Shown: positions 7,873-17,602, counted from the stretch's first letter. The stretch: DNA of 41,139 nucleotides from Thermoanaerobacter thermocopriae JCM 7501 (GCF_001310975.1 NZ_BAZY01000021.1:1-41139), one strand, 5' to 3'. Notes: generated by a model not told the origin, from the sequence alone. Numbers and translations are program-made.

Positions 7873-8759
7873 GTGAGAAGATTGCAACTATTTTCCATAG
7901 GTGTTTCAAAGGATTTAAAACTAGATGAAGAAAATTTGAAACATGGTTTAAAAAATTTAGCTGAAAATGGTATAAAAATTGCAATAAATTCTAATGTATA
8001 TGGCCCAGTTACGTATTATAGCTTAAAAGTTGAAGATAATCAAGGTTTTAGTAATGTTGGGAGAATAAGAAATTATATAGCAGAAGCTATTTCAGATATA
8101 ATAGTTAACCAAATTGACAAACGGATAATAAAAAAATTAATCAATAAATATTACCATTATTTTTCAGAAGATGAAAAAGAGGAAATAGAAAAAATTGCTT
8201 ACAATATTTTGGAAGACGACGTGAATAGAGAAACATTTAAATTGGCAAAAAAAGAGCAAATTTTTGTATTGATAAGGGATTTTTTAAAAGAGAGTGATTA
8301 TATAGACTTAGAAGGGTTTGTGAATTTTAGACTTAGGGATTTTATTGGCGAACTTAGCGAAGTTACAGATAAAGCTGTTGATGAATTTTTAATGAGAAAA
8401 GAGTATAACGAGTTATAGGTTTACTTAAATACTTTGTGGAATTACAGGACTCAAAAGTTGAAGTATTGAATGTCATTGTTGATAAAAATGGCAAGTTTAA
8501 ACTTTATGATGAAAATTCTAAACCAATATCTAGTGATTTTATTGATGAAATAGTTAATGAATTAAAAGATGGTGTTATAAGTGATGAAGATGCTTTGATG
8601 AGTACGCTTATAACCATAGCTCCTAAAAAGATATTTTTTCATTCCATTAACAATATGAGAAATAGGGAAATTTTAGAGACCATTAAAAAAGTTTTTAATA
8701 ACAAAGTGGAAATTTGCTATGGTTGTGAGTTGTGTTCAAAAATTAAGTGTGAAAAATAG
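7873..8759 (+). CDS. ytxC: YtxC-like sporulation protein, frameshifted
   Basis: YtxC is a Firmicutes protein of unknown biochemistry kept in spore formers. The frame from 7873 ends at 8418 after MRKEYNEL. Adding an A at TTATAGG (about 8415) turns it into YNELIGLLKYFVELQ, the usual YtxC connection, and joins the downstream frame ending at 8759 with CYGCELCSKIKCEK, where three or four Cys could bind metal. The corrected length is about 292-295. GTG 7873 directly follows AGGGA; TTG 7882, nine bases after GGGAG, is the better spaced start. The protein is helical and charged with no membrane segment. Family assignment is by recognition of overall pattern and length. Confidence 0.7.
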
Positions 8760-8780
8760 CCCAGCTTAAGGCTGGGTTTT
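8760..8780 (+). terminator. Intrinsic terminator after ytxC
   Basis: CCCAGC (8760-8765), loop TTAAG, GCTGGG (8771-8776), TTTT. Confidence 0.75.
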
Positions 8781-8842
8781 AAAATTCGTCAAAATCTGAT
8801 ATTATTATATTTGGTGATTTTTTAAAATTTAGAGGTGGTGGA

Positions 8843-9442
8843 ATGCAATTTTTAACAAGGATGCTATTTTTAGCTTTTGTAGGAGCTGCTATTGGATGGT
8901 TTACGAATTTTATCGCCGTTAAAATGCTATTTAAGCCTTTTAAACCTATAAAATTTTTCGGTATAACATTACAAGGGCTTATCCCTAAAAGAAAATGTGA
9001 AATTGCTAAATCAATAGGTGAAATTGTGGAAATGGAATTGTTATCTTTTAATGATTTATGGGACAGGCTTTTAACAGAAGAAAATCGGAAATTATTGTTA
9101 TCGAATTTGGATTTAAAAGTCAAAGAAGTTACAGAGAATAAACTTCCTTCTTTTTTTCCTAAGGCTATAAAAGGAATGATATCAAGGTATATCGGTGAGA
9201 TTATAAATAGAGAAGTAGAAGTATTTTTGAATTCTCCTTCTAATGAAATGGTGGAGATTATTTCAAAAAGGCTTAAAATATCAGAAATTGTAGAGAAAAA
9301 GATAAAAAGTTTTGAATTAGAGAAATTGGAGAATGTGGTGTTTAAAGTTGCTCACAATGAACTTTATACGATAGAGCTTATGGGAGGAGTCTTGGGGTTT
9401 ATTATAGGGGTATTGCAAGCAGTTATAATACAATTTTTATAA
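8843..9442 (+). CDS. DUF445 (YheB-type) membrane protein
   Basis: A 199-residue protein with one hydrophobic segment at each end (about residues 4-25 and 178-198) and a charged helical middle. The opening GAAIGWFTNFIAVKMLFKP is the DUF445 signature, and GLIPKRKCEIAKSIGEIVE follows as in the family. B. subtilis YheB is about twice as long; this is the short form common in Clostridia. Function is unknown; the layout suggests both termini in the membrane with a cytoplasmic or intermembrane helical arm. The start ATG is preceded by GAGGTGG. It lies just upstream of the thrS T-box promoter. Confidence 0.85.
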   Translation: MQFLTRMLFLAFVGAAIGWFTNFIAVKMLFKPFKPIKFFGITLQGLIPKRKCEIAKSIGEIVEMELLSFNDLWDRLLTEENRKLLLSNLDLKVKEVTENKLPSFFPKAIKGMISRYIGEIINREVEVFLNSPSNEMVEIISKRLKISEIVEKKIKSFELEKLENVVFKVAHNELYTIELMGGVLGFIIGVLQAVIIQFL

Positions 9443-9450
9443 AATTATTA

Positions 9451-9479
9451 TTGACAAAAGCTTTAGGGAAAGATATAAT
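9451..9479 (+). promoter_or_regulatory. Sigma-A promoter of the thrS leader
   Basis: TTGACA (9451-9456), 17-base spacer, TATAAT (9474-9479): a perfect consensus. Confidence 0.92.
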
Positions 9480-9509
9480 GATTAAAAAATTGAATATTAA
9501 AGCAATGAG

Positions 9510-9706
9510 GGGGAAAGTAGATATTTGATGAACATCACAGAGATTGAATGACATAGGCTGAGATCATTCAAATGTTCTGAATATCGAAAACCACCCCGGA
9601 GCTGCGGATGATGAATCCGAACGGTTATTCCGATATAATACCAGAGTATAAAAAAGAGTGGAACCGCAGAGAACCTCTGCCTCTTTACGGGGTAAGAGGT
9701 TTTTTA
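9510..9706 (+). promoter_or_regulatory. T-box riboswitch of thrS (specifier ACC)
   Basis: The leader holds the T-box sequence AGAGTGGAACCGCAGA (9655-9670), which senses the uncharged tRNA 3' end. The terminator pairs AACCTCT (9672-9678) with AGAGGTT (9695-9701) and ends in T6. In the specifier loop, CGAAA-ACC-ACC-CCGGAG aligns with GAAAG-TTC-CCT-CCGGAG of the pheS leader, making ACC (9590-9592), a threonine codon, the specifier. Uncharged tRNA-Thr should favour antitermination and thrS expression. Confidence 0.92.
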
Positions 9707-9734
9707 TTTAAGATTTTGCAAAGGAGGTAGTTGA

Positions 9735-11639
9735 ATGATTCTCACATTAAAAGATGGTACACAAAGAGAATTTGAAAAGGGTATGACAGTTTATGAAATA
9801 GCTAAAAGTATAAGTGAAAGATTAGCAAAAGAAGCCGTTGGTGGAAAGTTTAATGGCAAAGTAGTAGAACTTAATACAAAAATTGAGGAGGACGGAAAAT
9901 TAGAAATTTTGACTTTTGATGATGAAGAAGGGAAAAAGATTTATTGGCACACTTCTTCCCATATTTTAGCACAAGCTGTAAAAAGGCTTTTTAAAGATGT
10001 GAAATTGGCAATTGGTCCAGCCATAGACAATGGTTTTTACTATGATTTCGACACAGATAGGCCTTTTACAACGGAAGACTTTGAGGCTATAGAGCAGGAA
10101 ATGAATAAAATTATAAAAGAGGATTATAAGTTGGAAAGATTTGTTCTTCCAAAGGATAAAGCTATAAAATTAATGGAGGGAAAAGGTGAACCTTATAAAG
10201 TGGAGCTAATTAAAGAGATACCAGAAGGGGAGGAAATTTCTTTTTACAAACAAGGAGAATTTACTGACCTTTGCGCAGGACCTCACCTTATGTCAACAGG
10301 TATGGTAAAGACTATTAAATTGTTATCAGTTGCTGGTGCCTACTGGAAAGGCGACGAAAAAAATAAAATGCTTCAAAGAATATATGGAATAAGCTTTCCT
10401 AAAAAAAGCATGTTAGATGAATATTTACATATGTTAGAAGAAGCAAAAAAGAGAGACCATAGAAAATTAGGGAAAGAGCTGGATTTGTTTAGTATCCACC
10501 CTGAAGGACCAGGCTTTCCATTTTTCCATCCTAAAGGAATGATTATAAGAAACATTTTAGAAGATTTTTGGCGTAAGGAACATATGAAGCACGGTTATCA
10601 GGAAATAAAAACACCTATAATTTTAAATGAGGAATTGTGGCGTAGATCTGGACACTGGGACCATTACAAAGAAAATATGTATTTTACTGAAATAGACGGT
10701 GAAACTTACGCGATAAAACCCATGAATTGTCCTGGAGCAATGCTTGTTTACAAATCTACAATGCATAGTTACAGGGATTTACCCTTAAGACTTTGTGAAT
10801 TGGGTTTAGTGCATAGACATGAACTTTCAGGAGTTTTGCATGGGCTTATGAGAGTAAGAAGTTTTACTCAGGATGATGCTCACTTGTTTATGACTCCTGA
10901 GCAGGTAGAAGACGAAATTTTAGGGGTTATAAATTTAGTGGATTATTTCTATAAAATCTTTGGCTTTGAGTATTTTGTTGAATTGTCTACACGTCCTGAA
11001 AATTCTATGGGGTCTGATGAAGACTGGGAATTGGCCACAAATGCTTTGATTTCTGCTTTAAACCGCGTGAATTTACCATATAAAGTTAATGAGGGGGATG
11101 GTGCATTTTACGGACCCAAAATAGATTTTCATTTAAAAGACAGCATAGGTCGTACATGGCAATGTGGAACTATCCAATTAGATTTCCAGATGCCTGAAAG
11201 GTTTGAACTGGAGTATATAGGCCCAGATGGAGAAAAACACAGACCTATAATGTTACACAGGGTAATTTACGGAAGTATAGAAAGATTTATTGGAATTCTT
11301 ACTGAACATTTTGCGGGGGCTTTCCCAACTTGGCTGGCGCCAGTACAAGTTAGAGTTTTGCCTATATCTGATAAACACTATGCTTATGCCCAAAATGTAT
11401 ATGGGCGTCTGTTGGAAAATGACATAAGAGCTGAATTGGACGACAGAAATGAAAAAGTAGGATACAAAATACGAGAGGCACAACTTCAAAAGATTCCCTA
11501 TATGCTGATTGTAGGGGATAAAGAAGTAGAACAAGGGACAGTATCTTTAAGGTCAAGAAAAGAAGGGGATCTAGGTGCTATTTCCTTAAGTGAGTTTATA
11601 GAAAAAATTCTTAAAGAAATCGCTACAAAAGCTTTATAA
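9735..11639 (+). CDS. thrS: Threonyl-tRNA synthetase
   Basis: Charges tRNA-Thr in the cytoplasm. The 634-residue length is standard for the bacterial enzyme. Domains in order: TGS (1-61), editing domain with HTSSHILAQAV (zinc-type HxxxH) and C-containing DLCAGPH at about 180, class II catalytic core with motif 2 around LGLVHRHELSGVLHGLMRVRSF (described, residues about 355-377) and MNCPGAM, and the C-terminal anticodon-binding domain beginning near LAPVQVRVLPI. The frame is intact throughout, unlike many neighbours. AAAGGAGGTAG precedes ATG 9735. Regulated by the T-box above; followed by its own terminator. Confidence 0.98.
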   Translation: MILTLKDGTQREFEKGMTVYEIAKSISERLAKEAVGGKFNGKVVELNTKIEEDGKLEILTFDDEEGKKIYWHTSSHILAQAVKRLFKDVKLAIGPAIDNGFYYDFDTDRPFTTEDFEAIEQEMNKIIKEDYKLERFVLPKDKAIKLMEGKGEPYKVELIKEIPEGEEISFYKQGEFTDLCAGPHLMSTGMVKTIKLLSVAGAYWKGDEKNKMLQRIYGISFPKKSMLDEYLHMLEEAKKRDHRKLGKELDLFSIHPEGPGFPFFHPKGMIIRNILEDFWRKEHMKHGYQEIKTPIILNEELWRRSGHWDHYKENMYFTEIDGETYAIKPMNCPGAMLVYKSTMHSYRDLPLRLCELGLVHRHELSGVLHGLMRVRSFTQDDAHLFMTPEQVEDEILGVINLVDYFYKIFGFEYFVELSTRPENSMGSDEDWELATNALISALNRVNLPYKVNEGDGAFYGPKIDFHLKDSIGRTWQCGTIQLDFQMPERFELEYIGPDGEKHRPIMLHRVIYGSIERFIGILTEHFAGAFPTWLAPVQVRVLPISDKHYAYAQNVYGRLLENDIRAELDDRNEKVGYKIREAQLQKIPYMLIVGDKEVEQGTVSLRSRKEGDLGAISLSEFIEKILKEIATKAL

Positions 11640-11640
11640 A

Positions 11641-11672
11641 ATCAAAATGCTCCTTTAAGGGGCATTTTGATT
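11641..11672 (+). terminator. Terminator hairpin after thrS
   Basis: AAAATGCTCC pairs with GGGGCATTTT around TTTAA; the stem extends through ATC/GAT. The T-rich tail is within the stem, as often seen with A/T-flanked terminators. Confidence 0.75.
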
Positions 11673-11741
11673 TATTGTTTATTGAAAGAATTTAAAAAAC
11701 GTGATAATCTAAAATTAAAATATCAATTTTGAGGGAGAGGT

Positions 11742-12982
11742 ATGAAAAAGAACTTAGAGGTTTACAAGCATTTGAAATACAACATAAAAATGAATATGAT
11801 AAATGGTCTTGCATGGGCTATAGGCTTTAATATGGTTAACCCTTTTATTGGAATATATGCCATAAAATTAGGAGCCGACGATTTTCAGGTATCTCTTTTA
11901 AATTCTCTTCCCGCCCTTATGGTGGTAATTGGAGTAATTCCTGTGACCTACTTGATTAATAGCTTAAAGAATGTTCATAAATTTGCTTATATTGTTCTTT
12001 ATATTGCACGAGCTTTTTATTTTTTACTTGCTCTTGCTCCCTTTTTTAATAAGGAGTTCCAACCGTGGATTGTAGTCATATTAGTAGGAGTAATGAATTT
12101 ACCTTCTATGGCGGTTGGTATGTGCTGGCAGTCTTTTATGAGTGAATTAATTCCTCACGAATATAGAAGTAAAGTTTTCGCTGACAGAAATTTTTGGACG
12201 ACAATTGTGGCAACAATTACAGTTTGGTAACAGGATGGTTGCTTGATAATATAGTATTTCCTATTAATTATCAAGTAATATTTACCATTGCATTTATTTT
12301 CGGATTAATAGAATCTTATTATTTTTCAAGGTTTTACGTGGTGGAAAGCGATTTGGAGGAAGCCAATCCCGCAAATTTTTACGAAGCTTTTAAAAACATG
12401 TTGGAGTCCAAAAAATTCATATATTTTAATATAACTTCTTTTATATATTATTTTACATGGATAATGGCTTGGCCTATATTTACCGTATATAAAGTGAATT
12501 TTTTGCATGCTAACAACGGATGGATGAGTATATTTACTATTGTTTCCTCGATTGGGTCTATTTTAGCTTTTTATAAATGGGCTGACCTTTCTAACAAAAA
12601 AGGAAACGGATTTACTGTTGCATTAAGTGCATTGCTTCTAGGATTTATTCCTCTTATGTGGGCTACAACTAAAAGCCTTTATGTTGGTGCTGTTTTTGAT
12701 TTTTTAGGGGGTATAGCTGTAGGAGGTTATAACATGTTGCTTTTAAATTGGCTGTTAGAACTTTTACCTCCTACATCAGGAAAAATGAGTTACATAGCAG
12801 TTTTTACATTAATTACCCAAATTGCTGCTTTTATTGCTCCTATGTTTGGAATGTGGCTTTATACACAAATTGGTTATGTAGTTTTTATGATTTTAACAGG
12901 TATTGCAAGAATAGTAGTGAGTATTTTGTACTTTTTAGTAGCTAATTATGAAGATGAGATTAAAAAAGTTGAAGCAAAGTAA
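11742..12982 (+). CDS. MFS transporter, frameshifted
   Basis: About 12 hydrophobic segments and the family-wide short loops mark a major facilitator superfamily carrier. The first frame (from ATG 11742, behind GAGGGAGAGG) ends at 12230 after ATITVW. One more T in the TTT at 12223-12225 gives [17 protein letters not shown] and joins the frame ending at 12982. The corrected length is about 413. Recognisable segments are [19 protein letters not shown] (about 21-39), [15 protein letters not shown] with the following [10 protein letters not shown] (the loop 4-5 type basic motif), and [13 protein letters not shown]. The substrate cannot be told. Eleven bases separate it from aroC, so the two may be one transcript, but there is no evident functional link. 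Confidence 0.82.
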
Positions 12983-12993
12983 GGAGGAAAAGT

Positions 12994-14045
12994 ATGAGGT
13001 ATATTACTGCAGGTGAATCCCATGGAGAAGCATTAATTGCTGTTATTGAAGGTCTTCCTGCAAATCTTTTAATAGATGAAGACTTTATAAATAAAGAGCT
13101 TAAAAGAAGACAAGGTGGACATGGAAGAGGAAAAAGAATGGCAATTGAAGAGGACAAAGTCCACGTTTTAAGCGGTGTGAGCAACGGGAAAACAATTGGT
13201 TCCCCTCTTGCTATACAGATAATAAACAAAGATTATGAAAATTGGAAGGGTAAAATAGTTCCAGCTATGACAAGACCTCGCCCTGGTCATGCAGACCTTT
13301 CAGGAGCAATAAAATATAATCAAAGGGATATAAGAAATGTTTTGGAGCGTTCCAGTGCACGAGAAACAGCAGCGCGAGTGGCAGTAGGAAGCGTCGCAAA
13401 ATTACTTCTCAAGGAGTTAAATATATTCGTAAAAAGTAAAGTTTTAGAAATAGGTGGAATAAGTGTAGAAGAAGAGTGGCCAAAGATTATTGAAGAGGCA
13501 AAATCAAAAGGAGATACTTTAGGTGGTGTAATAGAAATAATAATAGAAGGTGTGCCTATTGGATTGGGAAGTCATGTGCAATGGGACAGGAAACTGGATG
13601 CTCTTTTAGCTTATCATGTCATGAGTGTACAAGCTATAAAAGGAGTAGAGTTTGGCTTGGGATTTGAAGCAGCAAGAAGACCTGGATCTTTAGTTCACGA
13701 TGAAATATACTACGATAAAGAAAGAGGTTTTTATAGAAAATCCAATAATGCAGGAGGAATTGAAGGCGGGATTTCAAATGGAAGTCCTATAATTATAAAG
13801 CTGCGATGAAGCCAATTCCTACACTTTTAAAACCTCTTAATTCAATTGATATAAATTCAAAGAAACAGGTAAAAGCTGCCTATGAAAGGTCTGATGTAAC
13901 TGCTGTAGAAGCTGCTGCCTGTGTATTAGAAGCGGTATGCGCTTGGGTGATTGCTGATGAATGCCTTAAAAAGTTTGGTGGTGATTCAATTGAGGAACTA
14001 AAGAAAAATTATGATGCTTATTTAGAGTATGTAAAAAATTTCTAG
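12994..14045 (+). CDS. aroC: Chorismate synthase, frameshifted
   Basis: Last step of the shikimate pathway: 5-enolpyruvylshikimate 3-phosphate to chorismate, with reduced FMN. The signature motifs [36 protein letters not shown] and GVEFGLGF are present. The first frame stops at 13809 after GSPIIIKLR. Doubling the G at 13800 gives [17 protein letters not shown], the expected core, then [17 protein letters not shown] to the end at 14045. The corrected length is about 350, slightly short of the 360-390 usual but complete by motif. Start ATG has AAGGAGG eight bases upstream. No other aromatic pathway gene is adjacent. Confidence 0.95.
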
Positions 14046-14168
14046 ATTTTAAAAATAAAAAGGTAAGCATAAAGTTCGCGAAAAATTTCGGTAGACTAGT
14101 TAATAGAGTTGACATTTTGCACAAGACGAGTGACTTGACAGAGCAGTTGCTAAGCATAAAAATAAATA

Positions 14169-14197
14169 TTGACAAAAAAATAAAATAATGATAAACT
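14169..14197 (+). promoter_or_regulatory. Promoter of the infC-rpmI-rplT operon
   Basis: TTGACA (14169-14174), 17-base spacer, TAAACT (14192-14197). Two further TTGACA copies at 14109-14114 and 14135-14140 have no clear -10 and may be chance or weaker starts. Confidence 0.65.
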
Positions 14198-14204
14198 AAA
14201 GAAG

Positions 14205-14316
14205 CAATAAGTAGAAGCGCCCGCTTCTCACCTTTCACCGAGGGTGCAAAGGTTTTTTCAAAAGTAGTTATTGTTGTTTTGTTATAAAGAAGCGGGTATT
14301 TCTATATCCGCTTTTA
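14205..14316 (+). promoter_or_regulatory. Ribosomal protein L20-type leader with terminator/antiterminator
   Basis: The leader reads AGAAGCGCCCGCTTCTCACC followed by a small hairpin, the arrangement of the Firmicutes L20 leader. It ends in an intrinsic terminator made of AAGCGG (14290-14295), a loop, CCGCTT and a T run to 14312. The early segment GCCCGCTTC can also pair with GAAGCGGGT of the terminator's 5' arm, giving a competing fold. In B. subtilis, L20 binding to such a leader promotes termination; the same is expected here. Confidence 0.8.
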
Positions 14317-14347
14317 TTTTTTCATAATTCTTAGGAGGTGTGTATTT

Positions 14348-14857
14348 ATTAACAAAGAGCTGCAGGTCAATGAGGAAATAAGAGACAAAGAGGTAAGGTT
14401 GATAGACCAAGATGGAAAGCAAATTGGCATAATGTCGGCAAAGGAAGCTTATAAAATTGCTCAAGAGCGACATCTTGATTTGGTTAAGATTGCCCCTCAA
14501 GCCAATCCGCCCGTGTGCAAATTGATGGATTTTGGTAAGTACAGGTACGAGCTTAGTAAGAGGGAGAAAGAGGCAAAGAAAAAGCAAAAGGTGATAAATG
14601 TTAAAGAAATAAGAATGTCTCCAAATATTGAAGATCATGATTTTGGAGTAAAGTTGAGAAGTGCTATTAAATTTTTAAAAGAAGGTGACAAGGTAAAAGT
14701 TACTATAAGATTTAGAGGAAGAGAAGCTGTTCATACTTCACTGGCAGAAGACCTTTTAAAGAGGTTTGCAGAAGAGCTTGATGAGTATGGCGCTATAGAA
14801 AAAGCTCCTAATATGGAGGGTAGGAATTTAATAATGGTATTAACACCAAGAAAATAG
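14348..14857 (+). CDS. infC: Translation initiation factor IF-3 with ATT start
   Basis: IF-3 binds the 30S subunit, blocks premature 50S joining and checks start codons. From ATT 14348, nine bases after AGGAGGTG (14333-14340), the protein is about 169 residues: (M)NKELQVNEEIRDKEVRLID, then the linker and RFRGREAVH, ending PNMEGRNLIMVLTPRK. A later TTG at 14399 would remove the conserved N-terminal helix and has no ribosome binding site. A rare AUU start is a conserved feature of infC, allowing IF-3 to repress its own translation. First gene of the infC-rpmI-rplT operon. Confidence 0.94.
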   Translation: MNKELQVNEEIRDKEVRLIDQDGKQIGIMSAKEAYKIAQERHLDLVKIAPQANPPVCKLMDFGKYRYELSKREKEAKKKQKVINVKEIRMSPNIEDHDFGVKLRSAIKFLKEGDKVKVTIRFRGREAVHTSLAEDLLKRFAEELDEYGAIEKAPNMEGRNLIMVLTPRK

Positions 14858-14884
14858 TAACAATTACAGAAGGAGGATATATTT

Positions 14885-15082
14885 ATGCCTAAAATGAAAA
14901 CACATAGAGGAGCAGCAAAAAGGTTCAAAGTATTAAAGTCAGGAAAAGTTAAAAGGTCAAAAGCTTATAAAAGTCACCTTTTGACCCATAAAAATGCAAA
15001 AAGAAAAAGAAGATTAAGAAAAGCTACTTATTTAGTAGGTGGGGATGCTAAAAATATCAGACGCTTACTACCTTATTCATAA
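14885..15082 (+). CDS. rpmI: Ribosomal protein L35
   Basis: A 65-residue, highly basic 50S subunit protein. The opening [15 protein letters not shown] and the block [20 protein letters not shown] are the family signature, and length is standard. It lies 27 bases after infC and 20 before rplT, behind AGAAGGAGG, in the universally kept infC-rpmI-rplT order, and shares the L20-responsive leader. Confidence 0.98.
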   Translation: MPKMKTHRGAAKRFKVLKSGKVKRSKAYKSHLLTHKNAKRKRRLRKATYLVGGDAKNIRRLLPYS

Positions 15083-15102
15083 TAGATTAGGAGGTTTTTA
15101 AA

Positions 15103-15462
15103 ATGGCTAGAGTAAAATTTGGCAAAGTAACGAGGAGAAGACGCAAAAAAATATTAAAGCTGGCAAAAGGTTATTGGGGAGCTAAAAGCAAACTTTTTAG
15201 AGTTGCTAATCAAGCAGTAATGAAATCTTTAATGTACGCTTATATTGGTAGGAAATTAAGAAAGAGAGATTTTAGAAGACTTTGGATAACAAGAATAAAT
15301 GCTGCTGCAAGAGCTCATGGGATTTCCTACAGCAGGTTTATAAATGGACTAAAAAAGGCTGGAATAGAAATTAACAGGAAGATGCTTTCAGAAATGGCTA
15401 TACACGATGAAAAAGCTTTCGAAGAATTAGTAAATATAGCTAAGCAGCATTTAAACGCATAA
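15103..15462 (+). CDS. rplT: Ribosomal protein L20
   Basis: A 119-residue 50S assembly protein and likely repressor of its own operon through the leader at 14205-14316. Motifs: [45 protein letters not shown] and [16 protein letters not shown]. The length is exactly typical. AGGAGG precedes the ATG, and the gene ends at a terminator. Confidence 0.98.
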   Translation: MARVKFGKVTRRRRKKILKLAKGYWGAKSKLFRVANQAVMKSLMYAYIGRKLRKRDFRRLWITRINAAARAHGISYSRFINGLKKAGIEINRKMLSEMAIHDEKAFEELVNIAKQHLNA

Positions 15463-15482
15463 GGCCAGTTTTTTGGCCTTTT
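15461..15482 (+). terminator. Intrinsic terminator of the infC operon
   Basis: AAGGCCA (15461-15467) pairs with TGGCCTT (15474-15480), then TT and a T-rich tail; it overlaps the rplT stop codon. Confidence 0.85.
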
Positions 15483-15514
15483 GCTTTAACTAATTTTATA
15501 AAAGAGTGGTGGGA

Positions 15515-16278
15515 ATGTTAATTACGAGTGAAAACAATGACCTTATAAAAAAAATAAAAAAGTTAAAAGACAAAAAGGGCCGATACGAAGAAGGGCTGTT
15601 TTTTGTAGAGGGTACTACAAGTGTATTGGAAGCTTTAAAAAGTAACTTTGAAATAGAGTACATAGTTATGGGAGAAGGGGTTAAAATAGATATTCCCACA
15701 GGGAATTTTAAAATTGTACATACTACTGAAAGAGTCTTTAAAAAAATAAGTGACACAGTAACTCCACAAATGGTGATGGCAATTATAAAAATACCAAAAT
15801 ATGAAGAAGATACTTATATAAAAGACAAAGGCATATATATTATAGCGGACAATATTCAAGATCCAGGAAATTTAGGTACTATAATCCGTACGGCTGATGC
15901 ATTTGGAGCTAGTGCTATTTTTACTATAAACAACTGTGTAGATGTTTTTAATCCAAAGGTTTTAAGAGCATCCATGGGGTCTATTTTTCACATTCCTGTC
16001 ATAGTTACTGCTTCACAAATTTTGTTAAAACTTAAGCAAAGAGGAATAAAAGTTTTTGCAACTCACTTAAAAGCTCGGAAATTAGTTCATGAGTGCAATA
16101 TTTCGGATAAAGTAGCTTTTGTTTTGGGGAATGAAGCGAAAGGTGTCAGTGTTGTAGACTGGTAGATGACTTTGTAAAAATACCCATGACAGGGGAGGCA
16201 GAGTCTTTAAATGTTTCAATCGCTGCTGGTATATTTTTATACGAATCTCAAAGGCAGAGGTTGATAAAAAATAATTAG
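15515..16278 (+). CDS. TrmH/SpoU-family RNA 2'-O-methyltransferase, frameshifted
   Basis: A SPOUT-fold methyltransferase acting on rRNA or tRNA ribose. It has an N-terminal substrate-binding domain ([13 protein letters not shown]) and a catalytic domain with motif 1 ([19 protein letters not shown]), motif 2 (LGNEAKGVS) and motif 3 ([18 protein letters not shown]). Motif 3 lies in another frame. The first frame ends at 16165 after SVVDW; one extra C next to 16159 gives [14 protein letters not shown] and continues to 16278. The corrected length is about 254. I start at ATG 15515, not the GTG at 15506, for spacing from GGTGG. The downstream pheS promoter's -35 lies inside its last codons. The exact RNA target is unknown. 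Confidence 0.88.
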
Positions 16279-16289
16279 GATGGTATAAT
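16261..16289 (+). promoter_or_regulatory. Sigma-A promoter of the pheS leader
   Basis: TTGATA (16261-16266), 17-base spacer, TATAAT (16284-16289). The -35 overlaps the end of the methyltransferase gene. Confidence 0.8.
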
Positions 16290-16319
16290 TTTAAAAAAAT
16301 ATTGCAAAATGCTATGAAG

Positions 16320-16536
16320 GAGTAAAGTACATTATCGAAAATCACAGGGAGATAACACCGCAGACTGAAAGTGTTATCGTTAGGTAGATAATGGAAAGTT
16401 CCCTCCGGAGCAGCGTGCTGAACTAATAGTAGGCATTGCCGGTCATGCCGTTAACCAAATGAGTGAGCATTTTTTATAAAATGCTAATGTAGGTGGTACC
16501 GCGGATTCTTCGTCCTATTGACGGAGGATTTTTTAT
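16320..16536 (+). promoter_or_regulatory. T-box riboswitch of pheST (specifier TTC)
   Basis: T-box core AGGTGGTACCGCG (16491-16503), a terminator in which TTCTTCGTC pairs with GACGGAGGA ahead of a T6 run, and a specifier loop GGAAAG-TTC-CCT where TTC (16399-16401) is a phenylalanine codon. Uncharged tRNA-Phe should induce pheST. Confidence 0.93.
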
Positions 16537-16570
16537 TTTAACTAATACGCTAAAAGAGGGGTTGAGATAT

Positions 16571-17590
16571 ATGGAGGAATTGTTGCGCAAGCTTTATGAA
16601 AATGCACAAAGGGAGATTTTGTCAGCCGATAGTTTACAACAAATTGAAAACTTAAGAGTCAAATACTTGGGCAAAAAGGGTGAATTGACACAGATTTTAA
16701 GAGGAATGAAAAATTTAAGGCCTGAAGAAAGACCATTGATTGGTCAAATTGCCAATGAAGTAAGAGAAAAAATTGAGGGATTACTCACAGAAACAAAAAA
16801 TAAAATTGCCCAATTAGAAAAAGAAGAGAGAATTAAAAGTGAGTACATAGATATAACTATGCCGGGAACACCTTATGAGTATGGTCACAAACACCCTCTG
16901 ACACAAGTATTGGATGAAATCAAAACAATATTTTTAGGATTAGGCTTTTCTATTGCAGAAGGACCAGAAATAGAGTTTACTTATTACAACTTTGAAGCAT
17001 TAAATACACCAGAGGACCATCCAGCTAGAGACTTACAGGATACCTTTTATGTTACTTCTGATATACTTTTGAGAACTCAAACATCCCCAGTACAAGTAAG
17101 GACTATGGAGAAAAATAAGCCTCCAATAAGGATTATATCTCCAGGAAGGGTTTATAGATCTGATGAGATAGATGCAACTCACTCTCCAGTGTTTCATCAG
17201 ATGGAAGGGCTTGTAGTAGACGAAGGAATAACTATGGGAGATTTAAAAGGAGTTTTAAATATATTTGCGAAAAAGTTTTTTGGAGAAGACACTCAAACCA
17301 AATTTAGACCTCATTATTTTCCTTTTACAGAGCCCAGTGCAGAAATGGATGTGAGCTGTTTTGCTTGTGGTGGAAAAGGTTGTAGAGTTTGCGGATATAC
17401 TGGTTGGATTGAAATTTTGGGAGCAGGGATGGTACATCCTAATGTCTTGAGAATGTCTGGTATTGATCCTGAAAAATATAGTGGATTTGCTTTTGGCTTG
17501 GGAATAGATAGGATTACAATGCTGAAATACGGAATAGATGATTTAAGGTTTCTTTTTGAAAATGATTTAAGGTTTATACAACAGTTTTAA
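16571..17590 (+). CDS. pheS: Phenylalanyl-tRNA synthetase alpha subunit
   Basis: With PheT it forms the (alpha-beta)2 enzyme that charges tRNA-Phe. The 339-residue chain has an N-terminal coiled coil (1-80) and the class II core: [30 protein letters not shown], motif 2 [20 protein letters not shown] and motif 3 [28 protein letters not shown]-type cysteine cluster is present near residue 260. I start at ATG 16571 after AGAGGGG; frames further upstream run into the T-box. It lies 12 bases before pheT. Confidence 0.98.
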   Translation: MEELLRKLYENAQREILSADSLQQIENLRVKYLGKKGELTQILRGMKNLRPEERPLIGQIANEVREKIEGLLTETKNKIAQLEKEERIKSEYIDITMPGTPYEYGHKHPLTQVLDEIKTIFLGLGFSIAEGPEIEFTYYNFEALNTPEDHPARDLQDTFYVTSDILLRTQTSPVQVRTMEKNKPPIRIISPGRVYRSDEIDATHSPVFHQMEGLVVDEGITMGDLKGVLNIFAKKFFGEDTQTKFRPHYFPFTEPSAEMDVSCFACGGKGCRVCGYTGWIEILGAGMVHPNVLRMSGIDPEKYSGFAFGLGIDRITMLKYGIDDLRFLFENDLRFIQQF

Positions 17591-17602
17591 AGGGGTGGTC
17601 GT

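Noticed and set aside
14109-14174. Three TTGACA copies as a tandem promoter array
   Set aside because: Only the third has a fair -10 at 17 bases; the others lack one.
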